This document shows, in pieces, positions 53,841 through 62,530 of a DNA stretch of 64,000 bases (positions within the stretch are counted from its first letter, which is position 1; each line of letters starts with the position of its first letter). Below the pieces are notes generated by a model. That model saw only the letters and a program-made list of their open reading frames with translations, made no database searches and was not told the origin of the DNA. Both the position numbers and the translations under genes were made by a program. The stretch is from Burkholderiaceae bacterium. Its GTDB lineage: Bacteria; Pseudomonadota; Gammaproteobacteria; Burkholderiales; Burkholderiaceae_C. The DNA lies in NCBI GenBank assembly GCA_016790575.1, contig JAEUOU010000002.1, forward strand, positions 80,647 through 144,646. The letters are read 5' to 3'.

Positions 53841-55715
53841 ATGAACGCCCCATCACCGCGATTTCGGCCCTTGAAGTTCGGCGTGACGCAAGTCAGCCTG
53901 TCGGGTGACAAAGGCGCCGTGCAGTACCTGCGAGCCCAGCAGCCACTGCAGTCATGGTCGCCCCGCATGGCCGATCGCCTGTTGCATTGGGCCTCTGAAG
54001 CACCGGACCGAAGCTTCCTCGCCCAGCGCGTCAGAAGCGCCGATGGCACGCGTGGTGACTGGCGCCACGTTACCTTTGCCCAGGCACTGGATGCCGCACG
54101 GCGCATCGCACAGGCGCTGCTGGACCGCGGTCTTTCGGCCGCGCGCCCGGTGGTGATCCTGAGCGAAAACGACATCGAGCACGCCTTGCTTACGCTCGGA
54201 TGCCTGCTTGCCGGTGTGCCCTGGTGCCCGGCATCCCCGGCGTACTCCACCATCAGCCAGGACTACGGCAAGCTGCGCCATGTTCTGGATACCCTGACCC
54301 CGGGCCTGGTTTTCGCCAGCGATCCGCACCGCTACGGACGCGCCATCCTCGCGACCGTCGGCGAAGACGTTGAGGTCGTCACCACGGAGTCCAGCGTTGC
54401 CGGTCGTGACACCACCAGCTTCGCCCGCCTGCTGGCCACCGAGCCCACGCCGGCCGTGGACGCCGCGATGGCCGCCACCGGGCCGGACACGATCGTGAAG
54501 TTCCTGTTCACGTCGGGCTCCACCAAGTTGCCCAAGGCGGTCATCAACACCCAGCGCATGTGGTGCGCCAACCAGCAGCAGATGCGCCAGTCCATGCCGG
54601 TGCTGACCGAAGAGCCCCCGGTGCTGATCGACTGGCTGCCCTGGAACCACACCTTCGGCGGGAACCACAACTTCGGCCTGACCCTCTACAACGGCGGCAC
54701 GCTGTACATCGACGAAGGCAAACCCACGCCGGCGCTGATCGGCGAGACGCTGCGCAACCTGCGCGAGATCGCGCCCACGCTGTACTTCAACGTGCCCACC
54801 GGCTTCGAGGCGATTGCCGGCGCGATGAAGACCGACGACGCGCTGCGCCGGAACTTCCTGTCGCGGGTCAAGATGTTCTTCTATGCCGGCGCGGCGCTGG
54901 CCCAGCCGGTGTGGGACAGCCTGTACGAGAGCGAAGAGCGCGAAATCGGCGAGCGCATCGTCATGACCTCGGGCCTGGGCATGACCGAATCCAGCCCCTA
55001 CGGCCTGTTCGTCACCAGCCCCAACGTCAAGGCGGGCGACCTCGGTGTGCCCACCCCGGGCCTGGAATTGAAACTGGTGCCCACCGATGGCAAAGTCGAA
55101 ATCCGATACCGCGGCCCCAACATCACCCCCGGCTACTGGCGTGCCGCCGAAGCCACGGCCGAGGCCTTCGACAGCGAGGGCTTCTTCTGCACCGGCGACG
55201 CGGTGAAATGGATCGACGAGAACGACCCGCACCAGGGCCTGCGCTTTGACGGCCGTATTGCCGAGGACTTCAAGCTGGCCACCGGCACCTTCGTCAGCGT
55301 GGGGCCGCTGCGGGCGCGGATCATCGGTGCGGGCGCGCCGTACATCCAGGACGCGGTGCTCACCGGGCTGAACCTCAAGGAAGTGGGCGCCATGATTTTC
55401 CCCACCGCCGCCGTGCGCACGCTCAGCGGACTGGGCCCGGACGCCAGCATGGACGAGGTGCTGGCCAGCGAACCGGTGCTGGCCCATTTCCAGAACGTGG
55501 TCGACGACCTGGCCATTCTGGCCACCGGCAGCGCCAACCGCATTGCGCGCCTGATCGTGCTGGCGACACCGCCTTCGATCGACCTGGGCGAGATCACCGA
55601 CAAGGGATCCATCAACCAGCGCGCCGTGCTCAAGCACCGCGAGGCCCTCGTCACGGCGCTGCACAACGACACCGCGCCGAACATTCTCAAACCCCGCGTC
55701 CGCCAGGACGCCTGA
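53841..55715 (+). CDS. fcs: Feruloyl-CoA synthetase-like acyl-CoA ligase
   Basis: 624 residues. AMP-binding P-loop TSGSTKLPKAV, the HTFGGNHNF segment, GLGMTESSPYG, and a C-terminal region YWRAAEATAEAFDSEGFFCT with the GDAVKW motif. The overall plan is that of feruloyl-CoA synthetases, which activate ferulate or p-coumarate with ATP and CoA. It is cytoplasmic. The thiolase gene starts 14 bases downstream. Substrate is inferred from family and operon partners. Confidence 0.88.
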   Translation: MNAPSPRFRPLKFGVTQVSLSGDKGAVQYLRAQQPLQSWSPRMADRLLHWASEAPDRSFLAQRVRSADGTRGDWRHVTFAQALDAARRIAQALLDRGLSAARPVVILSENDIEHALLTLGCLLAGVPWCPASPAYSTISQDYGKLRHVLDTLTPGLVFASDPHRYGRAILATVGEDVEVVTTESSVAGRDTTSFARLLATEPTPAVDAAMAATGPDTIVKFLFTSGSTKLPKAVINTQRMWCANQQQMRQSMPVLTEEPPVLIDWLPWNHTFGGNHNFGLTLYNGGTLYIDEGKPTPALIGETLRNLREIAPTLYFNVPTGFEAIAGAMKTDDALRRNFLSRVKMFFYAGAALAQPVWDSLYESEEREIGERIVMTSGLGMTESSPYGLFVTSPNVKAGDLGVPTPGLELKLVPTDGKVEIRYRGPNITPGYWRAAEATAEAFDSEGFFCTGDAVKWIDENDPHQGLRFDGRIAEDFKLATGTFVSVGPLRARIIGAGAPYIQDAVLTGLNLKEVGAMIFPTAAVRTLSGLGPDASMDEVLASEPVLAHFQNVVDDLAILATGSANRIARLIVLATPPSIDLGEITDKGSINQRAVLKHREALVTALHNDTAPNILKPRVRQDA

Positions 55716-55729
55716 ACGGAACCCACTCC

Positions 55730-56980
55730 ATGGCCACCAAGGGATTTTTCAACGCCTTCGACGACGTCTGGATGCTCGACGGCGTGCGCACGCCGATGGT
55801 CGACTACTGCGGCGCGCTGGGCCACATCTCGCCCACCGACCTGGGCATCAAGGCCGCGCGCGAAGCGCTGAAGCGCGCGGGTGTGCCGGCCAGCGACATC
55901 GGTTCGGTGGTCAGCGGCAACATGGCGCCCGGCGACTTCGACCAGTTTTTCCTGCCGCGCCACATCAGCCTGTACGCCGGTGTGCCGCTGGAAGTGCCCT
56001 CCATCATGGTGCAACGCATCTGCGGCACCGGCTTCGAGCTGTTCCGCCAGGCCGGTGAACACGTCCAGGGTGGCCAGGCCGATGCGGCCCTGGTCGTCGG
56101 CACCGAAAGCATGACGCGCAACCCGATCGCCGCCTTCGACCACCGCACCGGCTTCAAGCTCGGCGCGCCGGTGGGCTTCAAGGACTACATGTGGGAAGCG
56201 CTGAAGGACCCGACGGCCGGCATCAACATGATCCAGACCGCCGAGAACCTCGCCAAAAAATACGGCATCACCCGCGAAGCGGTGGACCAGTTCGCCAGCG
56301 ACTCGTTTGCCAAGGCGGTGGCGGCGCAGCAGGCGGGCTTTCATGCCGGCGAGATCGTGCCGGTGGTCACCGAGAAGTTCGAACTCGACGGCTACAAGCC
56401 ACGCGGCATCAAGCTGCAGGGCAAGCTGACCGAGGTGGCGCAGGACACCCACGCCCGCATCTCCCCGGTCGAGGTCCTGGCCAAGCTCAAGCCCGTTTAC
56501 GAAGGCGGTGTGCAGACCGGCGGCAACAGCTCGGCGCTGGTGGATGCGGCGGCGGCCGCGGTGGTGGCCTCGGGCGCCTACGCCAAAGCACAAGGCAAGA
56601 AGCCGCTGGCGCGCCTGGTGGCGGCGGCGGCGGTGGGCGTGCCGCCCGAGATCATGGGCATCGGCCCGGCGCCGGCGATCCGCCTGGTGCTGGAGCGCGC
56701 CGGCCTCACGCTGGACCAGATCGGCCGCTTCGAGATCAACGAAGCCCAGGGCGCGCAGACCCTGGCCGTGGGCCGCGAACTCGGCCTGGACCTCAGCAAA
56801 CTGAATGTCAATGGCGGCGCCATTGCGCTGGGCCATCCGCTGGCCTGCACCGGCGTGCGCCTGACGATCACGCTGGCGCGCGAGATGAAGCGTGCCAACG
56901 TGCGCTGGGGCATCTCGTCGGCCTGCATCGGCGGCGGTCAGGGTATCGCCCTGCTGCTGGAGAACCCGGACGCGGCCTGA
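55730..56980 (+). CDS. Acetyl-CoA acyltransferase (thiolase)
   Basis: 416 residues. Nucleophilic Cys in QRICGTGFE, catalytic His in GGAIALGHPLACTGVR and the C-terminal Cys in SACIGGGQG. The usual NEAFA motif reads NEAQG, a change next to the active site. In context it should cleave 3-oxo-3-arylpropanoyl-CoA to 4-hydroxybenzoyl- or vanilloyl-CoA and acetyl-CoA. It is the third gene of the operon. A copy of the 42-bp repeat follows before the next gene. Confidence 0.9.
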   Translation: MATKGFFNAFDDVWMLDGVRTPMVDYCGALGHISPTDLGIKAAREALKRAGVPASDIGSVVSGNMAPGDFDQFFLPRHISLYAGVPLEVPSIMVQRICGTGFELFRQAGEHVQGGQADAALVVGTESMTRNPIAAFDHRTGFKLGAPVGFKDYMWEALKDPTAGINMIQTAENLAKKYGITREAVDQFASDSFAKAVAAQQAGFHAGEIVPVVTEKFELDGYKPRGIKLQGKLTEVAQDTHARISPVEVLAKLKPVYEGGVQTGGNSSALVDAAAAAVVASGAYAKAQGKKPLARLVAAAAVGVPPEIMGIGPAPAIRLVLERAGLTLDQIGRFEINEAQGAQTLAVGRELGLDLSKLNVNGGAIALGHPLACTGVRLTITLAREMKRANVRWGISSACIGGGQGIALLLENPDAA

Positions 56981-57009
56981 CGAGGCCTGGCGGCGGCGGA
57001 TTTTGAATA

Positions 57010-57051
57010 AAAAGTCCCGTTACCCAGTGTCAAATGGTCATAGTTTGCTAT
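57010..57051 (-). repeat. 42-bp dispersed element, copy G
   Basis: On the minus strand ATAGC start, GACC, ACTGGGTAACGGG. It fills the 99-base gap between thiolase and short-chain dehydrogenase genes, the largest internal gap in the front half of the operon, and is opposite to the genes. Confidence 0.85.
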
Positions 57052-57079
57052 CTATTCATGAGTTAACCGGAGTCATGCG

Positions 57080-57844
57080 ATGAACATTCAAGGACAGGCC
57101 GCCCTGGTCACCGGCGGCGGATCGGGCCTCGGCGAGGCCACCGCGCGCGAACTGGCCCGCCTGGGCGCCAAGGTCGCGGTGCTCGACATCAACCTGGCCA
57201 ACGCCCAGAAGGTGGCCGCGGAGATCGGCGGCGTGGCGTTTGCCTGTGACATCACCGACAGCGCCAGCCTTCAGGCCGCCGTCGACGGCGCCGCCGCAGC
57301 CCACGGCCCGGCGCGCATCCTGGCCCACATCGCGGGCATCGGCGCGGCCAAGCGGGTGATCGGCAAGGACGGCAACGCCGCGCCCCTGGAAGACTTCGCC
57401 CGCATCATCAACGTCAACCTGATCGGCACCTACAACGCGGCGCGCCTCTTCGCCGCCGCCTGCGCCAAGCTGGATCCGCTGGAGGATGGCGAGCGCGGCG
57501 TGATGGTGTTCACCGCCAGTGTCGCCGCGTTTGACGGCCAGGTCGGCCAGCAGGCCTACAGCGCGTCCAAAGGTGGCGTGGTGGGCATGACGCTGCCGAT
57601 GGCGCGCGATCTGGCCCAGCACGGCATCCGCGTCTGCACCATCGCCCCGGGGCTGTTTTCCACGCCGCTGATGCGCACCCTGCCCGAGCCGGTGCAGGCT
57701 TCGCTGGCGGCCAGCATCCCGTTCCCGCCGCGCCTGGGCAAACCCGAAGAGTTCGCGGCCCTGGCGGCGCACATCGTCACCAACACCCACCTGAACGGCG
57801 AAGTGATCCGCCTGGACGGCGCGCTGCGCATGGCGCCGCGCTGA
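57080..57844 (+). CDS. Short-chain dehydrogenase, 3-hydroxyacyl-CoA dehydrogenase-like
   Basis: 254 residues. Rossmann motif TGGGSGLGEA near residue 12, catalytic YSASK and the preceding Ser (SVAAFDG). It has the size and plan of HSD10-type 3-hydroxyacyl-CoA dehydrogenases. In the operon it should oxidise the 3-hydroxy-3-arylpropanoyl-CoA with NAD+. The thioesterase gene starts 17 bases downstream. Confidence 0.9.
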   Translation: MNIQGQAALVTGGGSGLGEATARELARLGAKVAVLDINLANAQKVAAEIGGVAFACDITDSASLQAAVDGAAAAHGPARILAHIAGIGAAKRVIGKDGNAAPLEDFARIINVNLIGTYNAARLFAAACAKLDPLEDGERGVMVFTASVAAFDGQVGQQAYSASKGGVVGMTLPMARDLAQHGIRVCTIAPGLFSTPLMRTLPEPVQASLAASIPFPPRLGKPEEFAALAAHIVTNTHLNGEVIRLDGALRMAPR

Positions 57845-57861
57845 ACGCTGAAACGTCATCC

Positions 57862-58281
57862 ATGACCAAAACCACCGTCTACGACATCAAGGTGCAGTTC
57901 GGCGACTGCGACCCGGCCGGCATCGTGTTCTTCCCGAACTTCTCGAAGTGGATGGACGCGGCCTCGCTGCATTTCTTCATGGAATGCGGCGTGCCGCCCT
58001 GGCGCGAGCTGAAGAAAACCACCGGCATCATCGGCACGCCACTGCTGGAGATCCACACCAAATTCATGCGCCCCGCCACCTACGGCGAGACGCTTCACGT
58101 GCACACCAGCATCGAATCCTGGGCCGCCAAGACCTTCGTGCAAAAGCACGTCGTGATGCGCGGCGACACGGTGCTGTGCGAGGGCCGCGAAACCCGCGCT
58201 TTTGTGGTGCATCCCGAAGGCGAACCGGACCGCATCAAGGCGATTCCGGTGCCCGAGGACATCAAGGCCCTGTGCAGTTGA
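57862..58281 (+). CDS. Acyl-CoA thioesterase, 4-hydroxybenzoyl-CoA type
   Basis: 139 residues, hotdog fold. The N-terminal motif FGDCDPAGIVFFPNF is that of 4-hydroxybenzoyl-CoA thioesterases, with the catalytic Asp in the DPAG segment. It would release 4-hydroxybenzoate or vanillate from its CoA ester, the final step of the route. Placed directly after the dehydrogenase. Confidence 0.9.
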   Translation: MTKTTVYDIKVQFGDCDPAGIVFFPNFSKWMDAASLHFFMECGVPPWRELKKTTGIIGTPLLEIHTKFMRPATYGETLHVHTSIESWAAKTFVQKHVVMRGDTVLCEGRETRAFVVHPEGEPDRIKAIPVPEDIKALCS

Positions 58282-58331
58282 ACTTCCTTCCGTTTTCCCA
58301 CCCCGCACCTTCCCTTCAACAGGAGACACTC

Positions 58332-59324
58332 ATGAGCACCCGTCGTCAATTCATTCAGGCCAGCGCCGCCAGCACCTTGCTCGGCAGCCTGGGTTTGCAC
58401 CCCGCCTTTGCCCAGGGCCTGGATCAAGTCAAGATCGTCAACGGCTTCCCTGCCGGTGGAACGGCGGACACCACCAGTCGCCGGGTCGGCGAGCGACTGG
58501 CCGGCACCCAGTACACAAAGAACGCGGCCGTGGTCGAGAACAAGACCGGCGCCGGCGGCCGCATCGCAGTGGAAACGGTCAAGAATGCCGCGCCGGACGG
58601 CGCCACCCTGCTTCTGACCCCCTACTCGATGATGGCGGTCTACCCCCACATCTACCGCACGCTCAGCTACGACCCGTTCAAGGACTTCGTTCCGGTCGTC
58701 ATGGGCTCGATGCTGACCCACGGTCTGGCGGTCGGACCGCTGGTTCCAGCCTCGGTAAAAACCGTCAAGGAGTACCTGGCCTGGGCCAAGGCAAACCCCA
58801 AAGATGCCAGCTACGGCTCGCCGGCCGCTGGCTCCACGCCCCACTTCCTGGGCGCGCTCATGGGCTTGAACAACAACGTTGACCTCAAGCACGTGCCCTA
58901 CCGGGGCTCGGTACCTGGCGTCGCCGACCTGATCGGCGGCACCCTGGCCAGCATGGTCACCCCACACGGCGATTTCCTGGCCAACCACAAGGCCGGCAAG
59001 ATTCGTATCCTGGCCACCTCCGGCAAGGCCCGCTCTCCTTTTGTGCCGGAAATCCCGACTTTCGCCGAGCAGGGATTCCCCGAACTGACCGTGGAAGAGT
59101 GGTTCGGCTTCTTCGCGCCGGCCAAGACTCCGGCTGGCGTGATCACCAATGCCAATGCCGCCATCAACGCTGCACTCAAGGAAAAGTCCGTGATCGACAG
59201 CCTCGCCGTTTCGGGCCTCGTGCCGATCGGCGGTACTGCGGACGCCATGGCCAAGGACCTGAAAGCCCAATACGACGCCTGGGGTCCGATCGTCAAACGC
59301 ATCGGCTTCACGGCCGAATCCTGA
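58332..59324 (+). CDS. Bug-family tripartite transporter receptor
   Basis: 330 residues. A Tat-like N-terminus (STRRQFIQASAASTLLGSLG) and a TctC/Bug fold (VKIVNGFPAGGTADTTSRRV, VENKTGAGGRIAVETVKNA). AGGAGA lies 6 bases before the ATG. It may capture an aromatic acid for uptake, but no TctAB genes are adjacent; the tctAB pair at 28.9-31.0 kb is the nearest in the window. Sits inside the degradation operon. Confidence 0.9.
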   Translation: MSTRRQFIQASAASTLLGSLGLHPAFAQGLDQVKIVNGFPAGGTADTTSRRVGERLAGTQYTKNAAVVENKTGAGGRIAVETVKNAAPDGATLLLTPYSMMAVYPHIYRTLSYDPFKDFVPVVMGSMLTHGLAVGPLVPASVKTVKEYLAWAKANPKDASYGSPAAGSTPHFLGALMGLNNNVDLKHVPYRGSVPGVADLIGGTLASMVTPHGDFLANHKAGKIRILATSGKARSPFVPEIPTFAEQGFPELTVEEWFGFFAPAKTPAGVITNANAAINAALKEKSVIDSLAVSGLVPIGGTADAMAKDLKAQYDAWGPIVKRIGFTAES

Positions 59325-59523
59325 TCGGCCTTTCTGCGGAGACAGCGCATGTACGACGAACCCGGCAGGACACCCCCGGGTTTTCCGCGCGATCCGTGAC
59401 GTACTGCGTCGTCCCGTAGCCTGGTGCCCGCATCGCCACGGTGGACGCGCGGGGGCGCGACCACGTGGCACCCTGCAGCCAGTTCCGGAAAATCTCGCTG
59501 ATTACCCATTTCTTTTCGCTGCC

Positions 59524-61305
59524 GTGAACCACTACCAGCCCCGAACCGACGACATGTTTTTCATCCTGCAGCAGGTGCTGCAGGCTCCAGCCCAGTTGCA
59601 GGAGTTGCCCGACTTCGGCCCTGCAGGGACCGCGGTCGACACCGAACTGATGCGCCAGGTCCTCGACGAAGCGGGCAAGTTCGTCGGTGACGTGGTCGCT
59701 CCGCTGAACCGCGCCGGAGATCAGGTCGGCGCCCGATGGCAAGACGGCGTCGTCACGATGCCGCCCGGCTTTCGGGATGCCTATCAGGCCTTCTGGCAGG
59801 GTGGCTGGCCGGCGCTGTCCGCCGCCAGCGAAGACGGCGGACAGGGTTTGCCTGCCGTGCTGGAAGCGATGCTGTACGAAATGCTCTCCGCCGCCAACCA
59901 TGGCTGGACGATGGCACCAGGGCTGCTGCACGGGGCGTACGAGTGCATACGGCACCACGCCAGCGACGAACTCAAGGCACGGTACCTGTCCAAGATCGCC
60001 ACCGGTGAATGGCTCGCGACGATGTGCCTGACCGAACCCCACGCCGGCTCGGACCTCGGACTGTGCCGGTCCCGGGCGGTGCCGCAGGCCGATGGGAGCT
60101 ACCGACTGTCAGGCACCAAGATCTTCATCTCCGGTGGCGAACACGACTTGACGGACAACATCATCCATCTGGTCCTGGCCAGACTCCCCGACGCCCCGCC
60201 GGGACCCAAAGGGCTATCCCTGTTTCTCGTGCCGAAGTTCTGCCCCGACGGATCGCGCAGCGCCGTGGTCTGCGAACGGATCGAAGAAAAAATGGGTCTG
60301 CACGGCAGCCCGACCTGCGTGATGCGCTTCGATGAGGCATCGGCCCGGATCGTCGGCGAGCCGGGCAAAGGCCTGAACGCGATGTTTGTCATGATGAATG
60401 CGGCCCGACTGCACGTGGGGCTGCAAGGCATCGGCCTGCTGGAGGCGGCCTGGCAGAAGGCCGATGCCTATGCCCAAGAGCGCCGCCAGATGCGCGCGCC
60501 CGGTGCCCGCAGGGCCGCCGATCCGTCGCACGGGGCCAGCGTCCCCGCGGACGCCCGCGCAGCAGCGAGCGCCGGCGCACCCCTGACGCCCAGCCCGATT
60601 GCCGAACACCCCGCGATACGGCGCATCCTGGACACGCAGCGCGCCTGGATCGACGCCGGGCGGGTAGTCGCCTACCGCACCGCGCTGGAGCTGGACATCG
60701 CCCATCGTCACCCGGACGCAAAGCGCCGCGCTGCGGCCAGCCGATGGTGTGCGCTGGTCACCCCCGTGCTCAAAGCGGCCTGGACGGATCAGGCGTTTCA
60801 GGGCGCCAGTGCCTGTCTGCAGGTTTTTGGTGGCCACGGCTACGTGAGCGAATGGGGTATCGAGCAGATCGTGCGCGACGCGCGAGTGGCCATGATCTAC
60901 GAGGGCACCAATGAAATCCAGGCCATCGATCTGCTGCTGCGCAAAACCTTGCCCGACGGCGGCGCTGCGATGGCCGATCTGCTGGGTGACCTGGCAGCCG
61001 ATCTGGCCGGGCGCGGGGGTGCGGCAGCGACCGTAGTAGCCCACCTGGAAGCGTTCTCCCGTTTCCTGCGCGAGCGCTTGTTGCCCCGTGTTGCCGCACC
61101 CGACGCGCCGGCCGACCTGCCTTACTGGCTGGCCGACGACTTTTTGCGCGCGGTGGGGCTGTTGCTCCAGGCCTGGGCCTGGGCACGCATCAGCAACGCT
61201 CCGGGGTGCGACCCGTATGCCGCCGCAGGAACGGCCTTCTGGCGCTGGATATGGCCCGAATCGTCCATGAGGCTCGCAATGATGGAAGCCACGCTGGCCG
61301 CCTGA
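59524..61305 (+). CDS. Acyl-CoA dehydrogenase (large FadE/DmdC-like form)
   Basis: 593 residues with GTG start; an ATG 30 bases later is possible. Acyl-CoA dehydrogenase domains with CLTEPHAGSDLG, SGTKIFISGGEHD and the catalytic Glu in IYEGTNEIQA; the C-terminus carries the extra domain of the longer FadE-like group. In this operon it could desaturate dihydro-hydroxycinnamoyl-CoA to feed the same route. A 199-base gap from the Bug gene contains no ORF. It is followed after 55 bases by the MarR gene. Confidence 0.9.
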   Translation: MNHYQPRTDDMFFILQQVLQAPAQLQELPDFGPAGTAVDTELMRQVLDEAGKFVGDVVAPLNRAGDQVGARWQDGVVTMPPGFRDAYQAFWQGGWPALSAASEDGGQGLPAVLEAMLYEMLSAANHGWTMAPGLLHGAYECIRHHASDELKARYLSKIATGEWLATMCLTEPHAGSDLGLCRSRAVPQADGSYRLSGTKIFISGGEHDLTDNIIHLVLARLPDAPPGPKGLSLFLVPKFCPDGSRSAVVCERIEEKMGLHGSPTCVMRFDEASARIVGEPGKGLNAMFVMMNAARLHVGLQGIGLLEAAWQKADAYAQERRQMRAPGARRAADPSHGASVPADARAAASAGAPLTPSPIAEHPAIRRILDTQRAWIDAGRVVAYRTALELDIAHRHPDAKRRAAASRWCALVTPVLKAAWTDQAFQGASACLQVFGGHGYVSEWGIEQIVRDARVAMIYEGTNEIQAIDLLLRKTLPDGGAAMADLLGDLAADLAGRGGAAATVVAHLEAFSRFLRERLLPRVAAPDAPADLPYWLADDFLRAVGLLLQAWAWARISNAPGCDPYAAAGTAFWRWIWPESSMRLAMMEATLAA

Positions 61306-61360
61306 GCATCAAACAGCAACGGAATTGCACCGGCCACGGAGGCGGTTATGCTTGCCAGCC

Positions 61361-61885
61361 ATGCCTGAAACCACTGTCGCCAACACCCTCCGACGTCCAC
61401 GTGCCGTGCGCAAGAGCCCGATCCGGCAGGCGCGCCCTTCGGAGCCGGACGGCGGTGAATCGCGTATCGACACCCGCTATCTGGAAACACTGCTGGGCTA
61501 CAACGCCCGCCGCGCGGCGCTGGCCATTATCGAAGTCTTCCTGGAGCAGATGTCCGTATATGGCCTCCGGCCGGTAGATTTTTCGGTGCTGTCTCTGGTG
61601 CGTCACAACCCGGGAATCACCTCCCGCCAGCTGTGCCAGGCGCTGGGGCTGTTGCCGCCCAATCTGGTGGGACTGATCCAGTCACTGGAGCGCCGAGGCC
61701 TGATCGAGCGTCATCCCCACCCCCACGACGGGCGGGCCATGGGCCTGCACCTGACCGCATCCGGCGACAAGATGATGCAGGCGGCGGAGATCACGGCGAC
61801 CGAGCTGGAGATCAGTGCCGCCGCTCGCCTGAGCATGGCAGAGCGCAAAACCTTGATCCGCCTTCTGCAAAAGGTCTATCTCTGA
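61361..61885 (+). CDS. MarR-family transcriptional regulator
   Basis: 174 residues from the ATG at 61361. A basic disordered tail of about 40 residues precedes a MarR winged helix (PVDFSVLSLVRHNPGITSRQ, PNLVGLIQSLERRGLIERHP, DGRAMGLHLTASG). It probably represses the operon until an aromatic acyl-CoA binds. The perfect palindrome over the promoter at 52965-52981 is the candidate site. Confidence 0.88.
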   Translation: MPETTVANTLRRPRAVRKSPIRQARPSEPDGGESRIDTRYLETLLGYNARRAALAIIEVFLEQMSVYGLRPVDFSVLSLVRHNPGITSRQLCQALGLLPPNLVGLIQSLERRGLIERHPHPHDGRAMGLHLTASGDKMMQAAEITATELEISAAARLSMAERKTLIRLLQKVYL

Positions 61886-62050
61886 GCGCATGCCGCCCAG
61901 CGATCAGGCGTTCGTTGGCAATCAGGGTTAACCCCCGCCCTGCAACCAAAGCTACTAAACTTGTAGCGACCGATGAACTGCGCTATAGTTCTCGCCAACA
62001 TCGCCGCCGCTGGCACCCCATCGCCTGAACCCCTTGAGGAGTCCACCCGA

Positions 62051-62362
62051 ATGAGTTCCAAAGAAAACGCCAACGTCAACCAACTGCTGGCCCTGCTGGA
62101 GGCTCGCTACGCCCTGCGAGTGCTCTGGGCACTGCGTGATGGTCATCCGCAGACCTTCCGCCTGCTCCAGGACAGCGTCGGGGGCATCACGCCCAACACG
62201 CTCAATACCCGCCTGAAAGACCTGCGGGCTGCGGGGCTGATCGTCCACGGCGGCGACGGCTATGGCCTCACGCCCTCGGGGCTGGACCTGCTCAAGCGCC
62301 TGTCCGACGTCCAGGCTTTTGCGACCAAGTGGGTCAACGCGCAGGCCCGCAAGAAGGTCTGA
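62051..62362 (+). CDS. Small winged-helix regulator (HxlR-like)
   Basis: 103 residues from the ATG at 62051, with GAGGAG upstream. One winged-helix domain (ALLEARYALRVLWALRDGHP, TPNTLNTRLKDLRAAGLIVH). HxlR-like size, but no Cys at the N-terminus of the kind used for aldehyde or redox sensing. A strong terminator follows. Its target is unknown. Confidence 0.82.
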   Translation: MSSKENANVNQLLALLEARYALRVLWALRDGHPQTFRLLQDSVGGITPNTLNTRLKDLRAAGLIVHGGDGYGLTPSGLDLLKRLSDVQAFATKWVNAQARKKV

Positions 62363-62384
62363 GGCTGCCGCCACGGCTCCCACA

Positions 62385-62406
62385 GCAGCTGCGGCTGCTT
62401 TTTTTT
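62385..62406 (+). terminator. Intrinsic terminator after the HxlR-like gene
   Basis: Stem GCAGC / GCTGC with loop TGCG followed by eight T. It lies 23 bases after the stop codon. Confidence 0.88.
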
Positions 62407-62461
62407 CGCCTGAGGGTGCCAGCGGGCGGGCTGGTATGATCTCGCCCGCAAATTTGCCGCC

Positions 62462-62503
62462 TTTTTGTGCCATACCCAGCGTAAAAAGGTGCTTTCAAGC
62501 TAT
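62462..62503 (-). repeat. 42-bp dispersed element, copy H
   Basis: On the minus strand ATAGC start, GCACC, ACGCTGGGTATGGC. It lies 27 bases before the ATG of the FKBP gene, opposite in orientation, where a promoter or leader would be expected. Confidence 0.88.
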
Positions 62504-62530
62504 ATTTTCAATAGTGATTCGGAGACCGGA

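Noticed and set aside
59491..59524. Possible degenerate repeat copy before the acyl-CoA dehydrogenase gene
   Set aside because: The minus strand has AGCGAAAAG and TGGGTA but they are too close together to fit the 42-bp spacing.
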